The translations under genes and the position numbers were made by a program. This document shows positions 11,760-24,119 of a DNA stretch of 64,000 nt, in pieces. The DNA lies in contig CM067358.1 in NCBI GenBank assembly GCA_034190875.2, forward strand, positions 51,930,663 through 51,994,662. The letters are read 5' to 3'. How positions within the stretch are numbered: the stretch's first letter is position 1; each line of letters begins with the position of its first letter. Source of the DNA: Urechis unicinctus (taxonomy: Eukaryota; Annelida; Polychaeta; Xenopneusta; Urechidae). The notes beneath the pieces are model-generated. The model was not told where the DNA came from and did no database searches. It saw nothing but the letters and a program-made list of their open reading frames with translations.

Positions 11760-12200
11760 AATTGTAGAGCTCATGCGTGATGGAGTACTGTTTGCACTGT
11801 TACGCAGTGTAGGATATTATCGAGGAAAGATCTAAGAAGCCCTGCGTGCAAATGATCTCTTAATGTGGTACCAATTAATCGTGATAAGCGACGAGGATGT
11901 CAGGGATCAGTGCACCGCATATTAACGACGTTGACCTGGCGTCGTGACCCAATCATATCAGCCTAATACGGCTAGCTGATATTAGCATGATCATGACTTC
12001 AATGCACTTTTGTTTGGCTTAGGAACAAGTAGAGTCGTTAGGGAGGTATTATGCGCCACGGGTATCCAATGCGTCACGATATAAGTGCTGGCTGTTAACA
12101 TGATTTGCATTGCCTCCCAAGTAGTCGGAAAGCGACTGCTTAGCAGCTAATGACCCATCTAGAATATTTTGTGGTATGGATGTTGACAGATTGTTGTGAT
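11760..12200. repeat. Dispersed repeat R1, copy 1
   Basis: Aligns along its length with 21230-21650 in the same orientation, with clear divergence. Shared blocks include GACGAGGATGTCAGG against TACGAGGATGTCAGG and CACGATATAAGTG in both. On the minus strand one shared block reads LTSSSLITINWYH here and LTSS*LVTTNWFH there, so differences are mostly conservative. That suggests a coding ancestor, perhaps the upstream part of the element carried at 20.2-21.2 kb. Confidence 0.65.
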
Positions 12201-12444
12201 GTTTGAGGTCATTAGAAGCTTGATGCATGATGTTTGCATTCGGGCGTCTGTGCTTCTGTTTACAATCTCACACCACAACAAAAGGTTGGCTGCAATAAGT
12301 TCTTATCTCAGTCTTTTACTTGTTATGTGTCAAATAATGCTCTGCAAGCAAAGGCTCCTTAACGGTTCAAAGCGCTGGTATTATGAACATATACACATTC
12401 ATGCCAGAATTCGATCGTGTATGTTTCACCAGGGATAATTGAAC

Positions 12445-12445
<1 letters not shown>

Positions 12446-12539
<94 letters not shown>

Positions 12540-12602
12540 AATCATCATCATCATCATCATCAACATCATAATCATCATCATAATCATCATCATCATCATC
12601 AT

Positions 12603-12653
<51 letters not shown>

Positions 12654-12662
12654 AATCATCAT

Positions 12663-12728
<66 letters not shown>
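12446..12728. repeat. (ATC)n microsatellite, about 280 bp
   Basis: Trinucleotide array with scattered ATA and CAA interruptions that divide it into at least six blocks. All six frames through it are open: poly-His, poly-Ile and poly-Ser on one strand, poly-Met, poly-Asp and poly-stop-free variants on the other. Long apparent ORFs here are therefore artefacts. Confidence 0.97.
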
Positions 12729-13778
12729 TTATCTCGTCATCATTGCTCGCTAAGCCGTGAACAAATTAGCTCATAATTGATTTTCTACCACCAAGCAGCC
12801 TCCATCTGGTCAAATATATTACATCAGAACATCTTAAATAAGCATAACAGAGTTAAGCAACCCGGGAGACAGTGTTATGGTCGTTCAATGTGTAGGTGTG
12901 GATCGTATGATAAGCGTGTACCACTTTCTGGCAAGGTATGGTGAGAGAGGGTTTCGCCGTATGGATGTGGTTAATTTAAATGACAAACTATTATGTCACA
13001 TCGTGCATAATATGCATGCACATTACCAAATGCTCATTAAGTTACTAATAATACAATTACGCGACTTCAATATAACAATCTACCAGTGCATTAATGGACA
13101 TTGATAATCAGCATATTATGAATTGGAAGTGTATCATTGTTCATATAGGGAGTGATTTGTAATTGGACGAAAGTTTGTAGCAACTGAGCTACGGAATAGC
13201 TTGTAATTGGACAAATTGTTATGTTTTATAAACCTAGCAAATGCAGCAACGAGCGAATTAAAATTATCATTTAATGTTATCACAAAAGCAATTATTTCAT
13301 TAGAACCAATAATATGAGCAAAGTTTGGATCGTTTATTCATAAAAGAGCGAAACTCAAAATTTCTGCCCGCATATTCATAGAGTAGAGTATAAGCCTTGT
13401 TCACAAACGAGTAATAGATTTAAAAAGCAGGGTTATATACAAAGGTGGTCAGCGATTGTGCAATGTGCACCACATGCTATTAATATATTCCCTCGATGCA
13501 AGCTTTACGGCGTGGCAGTATATTATTTCGCATTAATCTCTGTTCGTTGGTCCCGATCCCGTTTTGAATGTCACATATTGCAATATGTATGACCAAGAAC
13601 ACTGATAAAATAGATGCTCTGGCCGGCATTGGCTTGAATAATTTAGATCATAAGCAAAGCACAGCGACTGCGTTTATTTATATGGAGAAGCTGTGCTGCT
13701 CTATGCTTGATTGGTATAATGTGCTTTGTAGGCAGATGACAATCGTGCTGAAACTGTAATTATTATCATCACTTTCTG

Positions 13779-13985
13779 ATGGGCTTGCATCGTTATGGTC
13801 ATCCCTGCTTAACAGCACCAACGGAAGGTGACGGAGCTATTACAAATGTGTCAGCAAGCAAATTACCTCGCACGTTTGACGGAAGACTACTTGGCAGCTT
13901 GTCGGTAATGTACGCATTAGGAACCATAACTGCCTTGAGTTTAACCTCCAAGGAAAGAGAAAGGTGTCAAATCTGCCATGATCTG
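13779..13985 (+). CDS. Candidate first or internal exon ending at a GTAAGG donor
   Basis: An ATG at 13779 opens 69 codons that end exactly in phase 0 at a donor, CTG|GTAAGG (13986). The middle reads PTEGDGAITNVSASKLPRTF, and the end carries a Cys-x-x-Cys-His (CQICHDL). The exon is moderately GC-rich. The start context is only partly favourable (G at +4, no purine at -3). The unspliced frame runs on to 14084. No family is recognised. Confidence 0.3.
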
Positions 13986-14099
13986 GTAAGGAATAAGGCT
14001 TGTATAGAGAAAACTTCCAGCAAACACAAGGCAACATATTCACCAACGGTTAGTTTACACTCATTACAACGAAACGCATACTAACCATATGATGATAAC

Positions 14100-16700
14100 C
14101 AGTAATGCATGATCTTATTCGCCATAGTTTGCCATTGAGCTATACCCAGCGGGGCATTCTGTCGTTAATGTAATTGAGGTATCTTAGGACACCTGGAACC
14201 TTAAATATTCTCGCTTTGTTTTCCATCGATTAGCACGAGGTGCTATGCATGTAAGTGGATGATAGGATCTGCACATATTACCTATGCGTTACTTGACTTA
14301 CCCAGTCAATTGTTAACTGTATCACTCAATTACCGGCTTCACAATTACCATGCTAATCGCTACCAGTCACATAATTCCACATTGCAAACACCCGTCACGT
14401 TAAGGCTGTGATATGGCCGTTATGAGGAAAGCAGGACAACATCATCCGCATTTGTAATATAACAACACACTTATCATCCTTAAGTGAATGGTTTGTTGAG
14501 GTTACATTGACATAGGTGTCTGCATGCTTTTTTAATCCTGTCTGACTCATTTTTAACAAACTTCAAGCTGCTCCTCCTGGATACGCAGAAAAGTGTGTTG
14601 TATACTGGGCAATAATTAAATCCAAAACATTTGGATTCGCCACCAAAGTCCCAAGCTAATTTCGATTCTACTACCGAACCCACATCCTCAACTACGCCAA
14701 CACATCTATCCATTACAGATCAGGCCACGTCCCGACTCTAGCGGCTGATCGAATACGCCACCTAGTATGGGAAATGGCTTAACCCTCATTGCATTAGCAA
14801 TTTATTCACCATATTCATCTAGGCTACTGTTTATCTTTAGAAACCCGAGATAGCAATTATGTGTCGATAGGCGCATATTTATTAATTTGAAAGTTTAATC
14901 TTTTAATATCTCACCCGAAACCATTCACAGTGAAATATTTTATAGAACAAGTTAACACACGTTCCTGCCCAATCAACTGCATTTTTAAATTGCTACCGCG
15001 AGCTACAACATGAGATACATCTGCGTCTATGTGAACAAGAAATAGTCATAGAATACTACGGTAAATGCTTAGAAGTAATCGGCTCATGAGCGGTTTTGTA
15101 CTGCAATTACGTCGCATTCGGTTTAAATTGCTTCGATGCAATTAGCCATTGCACGCGTTTTAAATCCTACAAAGCTGATGGTCTATTGTATCACCAATAG
15201 CCTATCTGGCAGTTGACATAAAAGTGATCACCGGGAACATATATTAATTATTCATTGTAACTAAGTTGTCGGAACGTAGTGTCACGAATAGCTGTCGCAT
15301 GCACGTTGCAGCTAGCATGAATATATTTCCTTGGCTAGTGTTTGCTAGGAATAAACATTCGGCTGAATACATTTCGTATTTATTGAATCAATGTACTTAA
15401 TATATCAAGCATGTTGTGCTTACGCCTTACTACCGGTGCGTTGCATTGTCCGTTTACATATCAATAGCATTCCTCATCCCAACAATGAAAAACCTACGCT
15501 CATAAGTATCAACTATTAATGACCATTTCCAAGATAAGTGCCTCCCTTGTCTGTCACAATATATAGCGTACATTTTACAGTTGCATACACAATTTATTAT
15601 GCTATATATCTTGCATACCGACAGATTATGCTTTTGAGACATTCGTTCGCCTAATAAACGTGGGCACAAATGTCCCATTGCCACACTCCAAGTAACCGTG
15701 CTGCCTAGATAATTTGCGTTGAGTGTTTATTACCGTAGAAGGTATGTTATAGATATACAATGTAGCTTAAGTAGTGATATGCTTCCATATAACATAGTTG
15801 CGTGATGGACCATAATTTAATCTTCTTTCAACACGAATTCCACGCAAATTATTCATGTTACCAGCGCATACTACCCCGCCTGGAGAGAACCAATGTGTAA
15901 TCGTCTGTTGTTGTTGGCAAACGATGCCGGTGCAATGTTCGCATTAATAATCAATACAGGCCGATTAACCTTCACGATATTATAGCATTGTTGGAATCAA
16001 TGTGAAGTCTTTTGCTAAATCTAGGATTCGGGGAAGTATATTGTTTTTGCAGGATAACTGTTTGCAGCGCCCAAGTATGAGCCATTTATAACAAAGAAGT
16101 CCTCAGAAGAATATGTTATCTAGAGTTGCTAAAGTTATTGTCGTGTTGTTCTTTCAACAAGGACCTTTATTTCTCTGGCAAACCTGTTTGCTGTATCATA
16201 TATAAGCCTGTGCCAATATGGGTACAGTGAATACATGAAGTCGCAATGTTTTTAAAGCACGCGCGGCTACTCCAATATTTAACTAGACTTTTCATAACGG
16301 CCAAGGCTTTATCGTTGTTAATGAGAATATCAAATATAATAAAAGAGGCGCCCAATTATCTAACCCATGCAATCGGTTGCTGCAGTCGCTAAATGACTTT
16401 AACGATTTATCTTAATATCTTCTCAGCCATGCATTGATTGTGTTACCGATTGGTGTTATCGGGTTAATTCAGACAAATAGAAACTTTTATGAGAAATAAT
16501 TGTCGTTAGTAAGAACAACATATGGTACCTTGGTAACCACTATGATGGATCGCGCCTTTTGGGACCATGTTTATATTCAGTTATAAGCATGAATGGATCG
16601 TAGCTACATGAGTTAACCAGATCGTTTCTCCAGTTTCTCCTTTAACTTTTGTTGTTATGGGGCATTTTGATGGGATTAATTAACAAAATGCCGTTGATAT
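14100..16700. other. Non-coding sequence, nothing recognised
   Basis: AT-rich sequence with short scattered frames no longer than expected by chance. No repeats were noticed. Confidence 0.5.
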
Positions 16701-16711
16701 TAAATCAGAGT

Positions 16712-16747
16712 GTTGACACTACTACAGCTGTTGACACTTCTACAGCT
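16712..16747. repeat. 18-bp tandem duplication
   Basis: Two adjacent copies of GTTGACACTACTACAGCT, the second with one A-to-T change. In one plus-strand frame this repeats Val-Asp-Thr-x-Thr-Ala. Confidence 0.9.
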
Positions 16748-17040
16748 GTTATGATAATAGTACGGGACATTACAGTTACATATTTGGCGTACAATCTGCC
16801 AATTACCTGGGCTATAAGCACAATAATCAGATAATGACAGCTAAGCAGAAATCTTAAGTTGAATTTAAAGTCATGCATATAATTGATTTTATATCTTATG
16901 TAACCTAACCCAAGTTGCCATATTTAGTATGTTTCATTACCACTTTATCTTATCTGATCTACAACCACTTTATACCTGCCTGCCAACTTGTCAAGCTTGG
17001 GGGATGGCACGTTAGCTAGTCAAAATATTTATGCGTGTTG

Positions 17041-17110
17041 TCAAATGGCTCTAGCGGTTAGCGCTGTAATGCGTGGTTCTTTTTAAAAATAAATTAGTTT
17101 TGATGGGCTT
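17041..17110 (+). repeat. Possible tRNA-derived SINE head (A-box only)
   Basis: GGCTCTAGCGGTTAGCGC at about 17047-17064 resembles a tRNA D-arm/Pol III A box. A poor B-box-like GTTTTGATGGG lies about 35 nt on. It may be the remnant of a SINE. Confidence 0.25.
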
Positions 17111-17240
17111 CATTGTACATGTTATGTGAGTCATGAAAACTTGTACAGCACGTTGGTGTTTGTGTCGCTTAAATCGCTCTGATAGAAGATTTATGTTACA
17201 TTTGATTTTCTTCCGAATTATAGTTGATTTAAACAACATT

Positions 17241-17445
17241 GGCTAGGTGCGACTAGCAGTGAGTGTATCACTGAGGGTGCGCACTACCAGGAAGCACGTC
17301 AGTGGATCTTTACATCCCCTTTCAGAGATGGGACCGCCATTAAACGTTATCATCCGATTCGCAAGTAGCCAGTCAGGTGACACCTAGGGAAAAACCTGTG
17401 GGTCGAAAGGCGAGGCAGTAAACCCCTAAGTCATGGAGACTTGTC
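17241..17445 (-). mobile_element. tRNA-derived SINE, copy B
   Basis: Read on the minus strand, this aligns with 53071-53210. Both contain a TTTACTGCCT-GCC-TTCGACCCA block, CCTAGGTGT, then ACCTGACT, and both end near ACTGCTAGTCG. The first part looks like a tRNA-related head, with the B box mostly lost in this copy. It lies directly against the left edge of repeat R2 copy 1, as if it had inserted into or next to that element. Confidence 0.5.
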
Positions 17446-17448
17446 GTG

Positions 17449-18800
17449 TTATATTGTAGAAGTTTTTATGCTGTGATCAACAATGTGATAATGTATTGCC
17501 GATGGATGTGGTATAAAACCATCAACAGCACCAATGCTCTGACAAAACGACACCGTGCGATATTCCAAACAGAAAAAAGAGGCACGCGATAAATAGGTTT
17601 CTAATGCAAAGTGTTGCATACGGACGCCCCAGACTCTGCGTTCGCGTAAATTGTCGCGCACCGTGACATCACTAACATCTATTACTATGACAGCCAGCAG
17701 CGTTTGTCGCGTGCTTTAAACGGATATTGACAACGCTTGCAGGATAAGCAAGGGTTATTATAAGTCAGCGTGAGCGTGGCATAGAATACACAGCACCACG
17801 GTGTGTATACATTTTACACACTGTGAGTAAGTGAATGTTTTTCATGATTAAAGGAAAGCTGACACGTTATACAACATCTCACGTAGTATAACCGGAATTC
17901 TTCTTTCTTTATTGAGCGTGTAAGTGCACCAAACCACTCTTCAAGTGTGCACGCATGACGGGTTAGTGACCTAGGCATTGCAAAAGGTACAGTTAAGGCT
18001 ATTCTCACCGTCCAATGCTTTGAAAAAACAATATGGCTAGGCATTTATTTTGCCTGCTTGATCCGCCAATAATCAAAACGATCAAGCATTCGCCCAAAAT
18101 TTTTTAAGAATATTTCATAAGATACTGCTTTAAGATTTAGATAAATGCTTTTTATTCAATGGCTGTCTAGTACATGGTAGTTTATTATGTTGGTGAGCAT
18201 CATGGATTAAGTGATGAGTTTCGCTGAAAATGTGGTAGAGTTTTTCACGATTGATCGGTGCATTAAACGCCCCTGCAAATCATTGTACATACACAACATC
18301 GAACTTGGTTTAGTGACTCCTATAGCACAGTTTCATAGTAACACATATATTGCCGCAAGGAAGCAAAAAGCAATAACCGATATGATTTGCAAACTGCGCT
18401 ACCACTGACATATAGACAAACGACTTACACGCCGTGACATTGTCAACACAATAATATGCTTGGAGTGAAAGTTCAATGCATAGCAACTATTGTAAATATA
18501 ACATCTTTTATGTTCAATGACCCGTTCTGAACGACTGGCTGCCGCTGTATCACGTATTAAGCTAATGTAAGCATCAATTAATTGACCATGTAATGCAATA
18601 TCACCTCTATGGCCGCCTCGCATCTGTCATCATTCATCACAATCATCCTGGACTTTTGCGTGGTTTATACCACTTATATCGGTGATCAATCATCTTATCA
18701 TCTGCAACGCTTCGCGGACAGATGGAACTCACATTCTTTACTCATTATTGAAACCGATAAGTCACAGCTGTCTGTATAGAACGATAGGGTGTGTGTTCCT
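17449..18800 (-). mobile_element. Dispersed element R2, copy 1 (C48-peptidase-like)
   Basis: Diverged direct copy of 20225-21225. The minus-strand reading at 17661-17449 contains PSAIHYHIVDHS, against PSAIQYHIADTS in copy 2. The upstream frame at 18623-18399 reads LHGQLIDAYISLIRDTAAA and then YIYNS, resembling the N-terminal Leu-x-Asp-x-x-Ile-Asp-x-Tyr part of Ulp1/C48 cysteine peptidases carried by several transposon families. The reading breaks off against the SINE at 17445, so the His-Trp and later catalytic parts seen in copy 2 are missing here. It has about 700 bp of extra or unalignable sequence in the middle. Non-functional. Confidence 0.45.
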
Positions 18801-18809
18801 TAGCCCTGC

Positions 18810-20220
18810 CTTCGACCAATGGTGAGATACATTAGGTTCGACTCATATATATAACGAACCAAAGAGCTGATAGAAAGGAACAATAGCCAACCTTTAGTTG
18901 CAGAGAAGTGCGCCAGTAAGCACATAAAAACTTTATGGTACTACCGACCACCATCTGTAAATGATGTTCAGAACCGCAGTCCATACCACCTAATATTCAA
19001 TATCCGCTTTTAAGAACATCCATTTCCGTTCTCCTGGTTGGGAAATGGACAAGTGAGCGGCAACCGTTTATAGCTTTACAAAAATACTTCGCAAAGCAAA
19101 AAAAAAGACCTTAATTACGGTGAAAGTGCTGTGGAAGTACTACGTTTGAATATAGGAGTATTGAGGCCATTTCTTTACTGATAACACAAAGCCACGATAT
19201 GGGATAATGTCGTTTTTGTAAATGGCCCTGATCGCTGACATCTCCACTAATAGGTTACACACGGATGGCCTAGCCAGAAGAACACTTGTATAGATGATCG
19301 TCTTACCCAATCAACTCTCTCATGCTGTACGAATTATACTCTATATGGTAAAGACGATATTTTCGATGATATACACGTGCAGGATATTTCAAGGAATTTG
19401 TGGCGTAGTGCAAGCCTTGTGAGCAATAATATTAACTTAACAGAGCGTATTCGTTCGTAGGCCAACCACAGTTCAACAGCTATATTCTGACAGGCACTAT
19501 ATTTAGAGCATACATTCACATTTAACTGAAAGCCCATTTGGTACCCTATTTATACTTGACACATCCGTAATAACACCCCCTTCTCGGTTATTTACCCACT
19601 TATTAGTAATTCGCAATTAACCATATTTTACTAACTTGGTCTTACCCAAATCATGCACATTTGAAAAGCCTCAGGGTTGAACAGAAAAACCATCGGGATG
19701 TTTATTGGAGAAAATACTCACAGCAATCGGATAGGACCAGCTAAACCCACAATAAGCTTTTTACCTACAAAAGTAAAGATAATATGTTGATGCTCAACGC
19801 TTTAACGGTTTCTGAATTTTCGAACATCCTCATTGTATTAGTTGCCACACAGACTCGGCTGTGTATACATAGTCTGTTATGTTTTTCAAACATGGCATCC
19901 AGATACTCATGTACTATGGTCTCATTTCAATAAACCATTTAGCCTACACAATACGCATTGAGTTTAGCATGTATGATAATCATGGTACATGAGTTGTCTG
20001 CCTAGAAATGGTCATTTAGTGGTTTCGGAGAAACCACGTAGGGCCCAATTTGCAGGACCAGAAAAATCCATCTAACCACACAAATTAGTAAAACAATGAG
20101 CTGGTGCATCCACACATCCACATTATATATCATGTCACAGTAATTGACAATGGCAACTGTATGTGGCAATTTAGCTTTCCTGTTATGAAGCACTTTTCAT
20201 AAGCAAAACAGGTTGGTTGT
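18810..20220. other. Non-coding sequence, nothing recognised
   Basis: Separates the two R2 copies. A tRNA-like string (CCTGCCTTCGACC, then GGTTCGACTC) at about 18804-18842 may be another decayed SINE head. Nothing else is supported. Confidence 0.4.
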
Positions 20221-20224
20221 GTTT

Positions 20225-21225
20225 CTTTATTTCTATGCAGTCGCTATAAAAACTCCGAGCATATAGTTTGTGAAACATTTTGTTTGAATCATGGAACTCA
20301 TTATGAGTGTCGATAATTGTGAATCCATATAGCGATCGTTGGTCATACTGTCGCTCAGATCGTTCTTATAAGGGATATTATGCTATATTTTGTAGGTTTC
20401 GACGCACAGCCAATGCATACTTTTCCTCCAGAACATAACGCTTGTATCAGCAATATGATATTGTATTGCCGATGGGTACTGCATAAGACTATCAACATCA
20501 CCCATTCTTCCACAAAAAGATTTGGCGGGATATTCCGCACAGAGAAAAAATAACTTCTTATGCAGTAGCACAGACATCGCGTTCGCGTAAATTGTCTTGT
20601 GCCCTGACATCATCAAAATCTATTATCATAGCCAGCAGCGTTTGTTGCGGTAATGCAAACCAATTCTAAACAGCTTGGGCGTGAGCAACGTATCAAAAAC
20701 AGTCTAGACAACAGTTTCAACGAAAGATAGGTCAATGCAACATCCGTGCATGATTAAAGCTCAGTATTATAGCAATAAATATATTGATGCATCGGACATT
20801 AAAGAACATTCGATACTGGAACATCAACTTTGACTACAGGCGTAATGTGAAATATAGGCAGCAGCAAAAAGGTGAAGCAGAAACCGATTAAAAGCACAAA
20901 ATGTTAAACTTTTGGCTCAACAACTGACACTGAACATTTAGAGTTTTAGCGCATGTTAAATGAAAGGCGGTCGCTGAATTATGTATTGAGTAAAGATAAA
21001 CATCAATGAATTGTATCTCGTGATACAATATAAGCTCTAGAGCCTACATCTGTCATCATTAATCAAAAGTATTTTGAGCTTCTGCATGGTATAAACCGCT
21101 TATGTCGATGATCTCAGCATCATAAACCTTTCACAGACAGATTAAGCCAACATCCTTTACTCTGCTTTGCCGTTGCCGCCTATAATGAGCCGACAAGTTA
21201 TTGTGTGTGAGGTGGGTGCCTTATA
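20225..21225 (-). mobile_element. Dispersed element R2, copy 2 with C48-like catalytic motifs
   Basis: Minus-strand remnant aligning with 17449-18800. One frame, interrupted by a single TAG, carries in order SVMFWRKSMHWLCVET (about 20450-20400), DLSDSM (about 20355-20341) and NYMLGVFIATA (about 20270-20240). Ulp1/C48 peptidases show the order His-Trp, Asp (as YDS) and Asp-Cys-Gly-Val-Phe. Here the last motif is Met-Leu-Gly-Val-Phe, so the nucleophilic Cys is gone. The spacing from Asp to this motif, about 30 residues, is shorter than usual. Other stops occur upstream. This is consistent with a dead transposon-encoded peptidase. Alternative: a different protein with chance resemblance. Confidence 0.4.
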
Positions 21226-21229
21226 TTCA

Positions 21230-21650
21230 GTTATCGTGCATATAATTAAGAAGTACTGCTTAAGCTGGGTTACAATGCGGAATATGTTTGAGCGTCAATT
21301 TTAGTAAAAGTGGAACCAATTAGTCGTGACAAGCTACGAGGATGTCAGGGACTTAAATGGACAACGTAAACCCGGCCGCGTCACCCGATGATATCACCAT
21401 CAGAAGGTTAGATATTGAAGGTTAGATATTATTAGCATACCTATGACTGCAATGCACCCTCGTTTTTCCAGTGCTACACGTTCAGTCTCAAAGTCATTTA
21501 ATATGTCTAGCGAGCCCCGTGTGTCATTTGAGGCACGATATAAGTGTGCTGGCTTCTAACACAGTGCCCAACGCAAACTGTCTAAAAGAAGGTGCGGATA
21601 ATGCCCCGTATAGAACATTATGAGATATGGATATGCACATATCGTTACGG
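21230..21650. repeat. Dispersed repeat R1, copy 2
   Basis: Counterpart of 11760-12200, same orientation. It follows R2 copy 2 without a gap, so R1 may be the 5' part of the same minus-strand element. A 14-bp tandem duplication (GAAGGTTAGATATT twice, 21403-21430) is specific to this copy. Confidence 0.6.
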
Positions 21651-21659
21651 GTTTTACTG

Positions 21660-23838
21660 TCATTAACATGCTACCTCCGATCATGTATTTGCACCTGTCG
21701 ATGGGTCAATGTTAAAGAAGTAACATCTACTATTTCGCGTCTGTTCAACACGTCTCGTGAGATAAATGACGTATCCAAGTCTAGGGCGAAGCAGGCCTCT
21801 TAGTGTCGAACTATATGGATTGACAGCAAAACCTATGGGCAACAAGTATATGCCAGAGACCACATTATCTACAATATCTAAGGAAGGATGATATGCAAAT
21901 CTGATTACTGCCCGTTATCTCCCGAACTGCTCATTATAACGCATTTACCTACGGCTAAATGATAGTGCTGAGAAATACGAGTGTTGACAAATTCTTTCTC
22001 ATAGTTACAAAAACAAACGGAGGATACGCTGACATCGTTTGCACAAACAATCATGCCTTTATTCATTAGAAAGCCTCTTTAGGCTGTGCGGAACACTAAG
22101 GGTCATTCTGGGCTCCCAAAGGAACATCATAAAAGCGTCTGGAATGCGTCTATAGGCCCCTGACTGTTCTGAAATTTGCTTCATATGGTTGATGCCTTCC
22201 TAAAAACGATGGCTCCGAATGATTGCACGTAACTCGGGTAATTGACGAGATTTGCTTGTAGAACTAACATCAAAAGTAATACTATTGATGATTGGCTTCC
22301 AGTTGCTAAATAGAACCCTTGGCAGTTTCACTTGTTTGGTCAAGGGCTGTACGATGTAATATTTCACACTATACATTATAATTAATGCCTCCATCATGGA
22401 TATCCACCATATATCATTCGCTGTCGCTAACACACCGAAATCAGACGTGAGGAAGTGCCTTGAAGTGCAGCCTTAGTTATGACGCCGACTTTTCAATTCT
22501 CGTGACATGGTTTATTACTTTTTTAGTGATGCCATTTATTAAAGGGATTGATGGCGTTACATTTGACCCTTGAGTTGGTTGTGTGCGCCTCCCCCCAACC
22601 AGACCAAACCACCTGTGTTCACCACGAGGCGTCTATAAAAATATCACAAGGAATACTCTAATCGATTCGGGGACGAGATCACCACGGCCATTCAATATAC
22701 TTTATAACTTGTACATCATACACTTGTCGCAGATCGCCGAGACGTTCGAACATCCCCTTGCGGCTTGGTTAATTTTATGGTGACGTCATTTGAAGACGGG
22801 TGTGGCGTTTACTCATCAACATAATTACTGCATAGCTAACCAGGGTGAGCCCTCCAGGCATAGCTATAAGCCCTCCGTTAACTCTTCACGACAGAGAATT
22901 ACCTTAAATCCAAATATGTCCATGACACTAACCTTGGTTATTTCATGGAACCAATAACTCTCCGACGGATGACTTTGATGACACCCATAGATGTATCTTG
23001 TCGCTACCCCATTTTCTGTGAATACTAAAGTGCACAATGCATGTTTGTAACACTTCCTTCGCATCAGCCATACCGTGACTTTCTGTTTAAGATGCGGACA
23101 ATTAAATTACGCCAAAACTTCTTATTTCGGGAATATATGAATACACATGTGTGGCCTATAAAAGGAGAAGTTATTTTGTTACACGATTATAACGATATCT
23201 GTCAATCATATGTTGCTTTTAATAATTTGTATGGAACGTCGTTGAATGGTTCGAATTTACGCAAATACAAATAGCACGATAACATATGTACTTACAGAAG
23301 CCATTCTGCGTTAGGCATCAAATTACTATATTGTGTATGTGCGTATTATATAGTAGATGTTATGAACAAAAAAAGAAATATGGGGAACAAAAGTACAGCA
23401 GTAAATTAATTGCATCCCAGTAAAACATACATGTCAAATTATGCAAAATCATTAAGCTTGGCGTTTGTTTTCAATGCAGCGTGTTTATCACAGATGCTCA
23501 GAGATACAAGCAATTTATAGCCATGGCAAGTCGAGCATAAACACATTATTTGCACTCCTCTCTACTATAATATGGAATTGAATTATCTTGGTTAGCAACC
23601 CACCCATGCTCCTTCCCGCCACATTATTCTATGAGATACACATTGCGTCTCTAAATCAAATCGCATTTAATGCCAATGCATTCAAATTGTGAATAAAGGG
23701 AGGGGTTAGCCTAAAAGAAGATGACAACGGAAGCTAATTACCATACAAATCGTGCACGGAATTTATGTGCGTCGACACGATCACATCCAAACGTATTTGA
23801 TGGCGCAAGACATTGATCACTTCCGCACATTGCAATCA
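21660..23838. other. Mostly non-coding; possible old duplication near 22.5 kb
   Basis: No supported gene. Short similarity links 22511-22563 and 22765-22813 (both TTAnTTTTAGTGACGnCATTT-like, then a G-rich run and GGCGTTnAC). This suggests an old tandem duplication of about 255 bp, too diverged for certainty. Confidence 0.35.
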
Positions 23839-23840
23839 TT

Positions 23841-24110
<270 letters not shown>

Positions 24111-24119
24111 TGCAGGGAA

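Noticed and set aside
12417..12776. Poly-His, poly-Ile and poly-Met ORFs of 100-119 codons
   Set aside because: All come from the (ATC)n array being open in several frames. Flanks show no coding signal.
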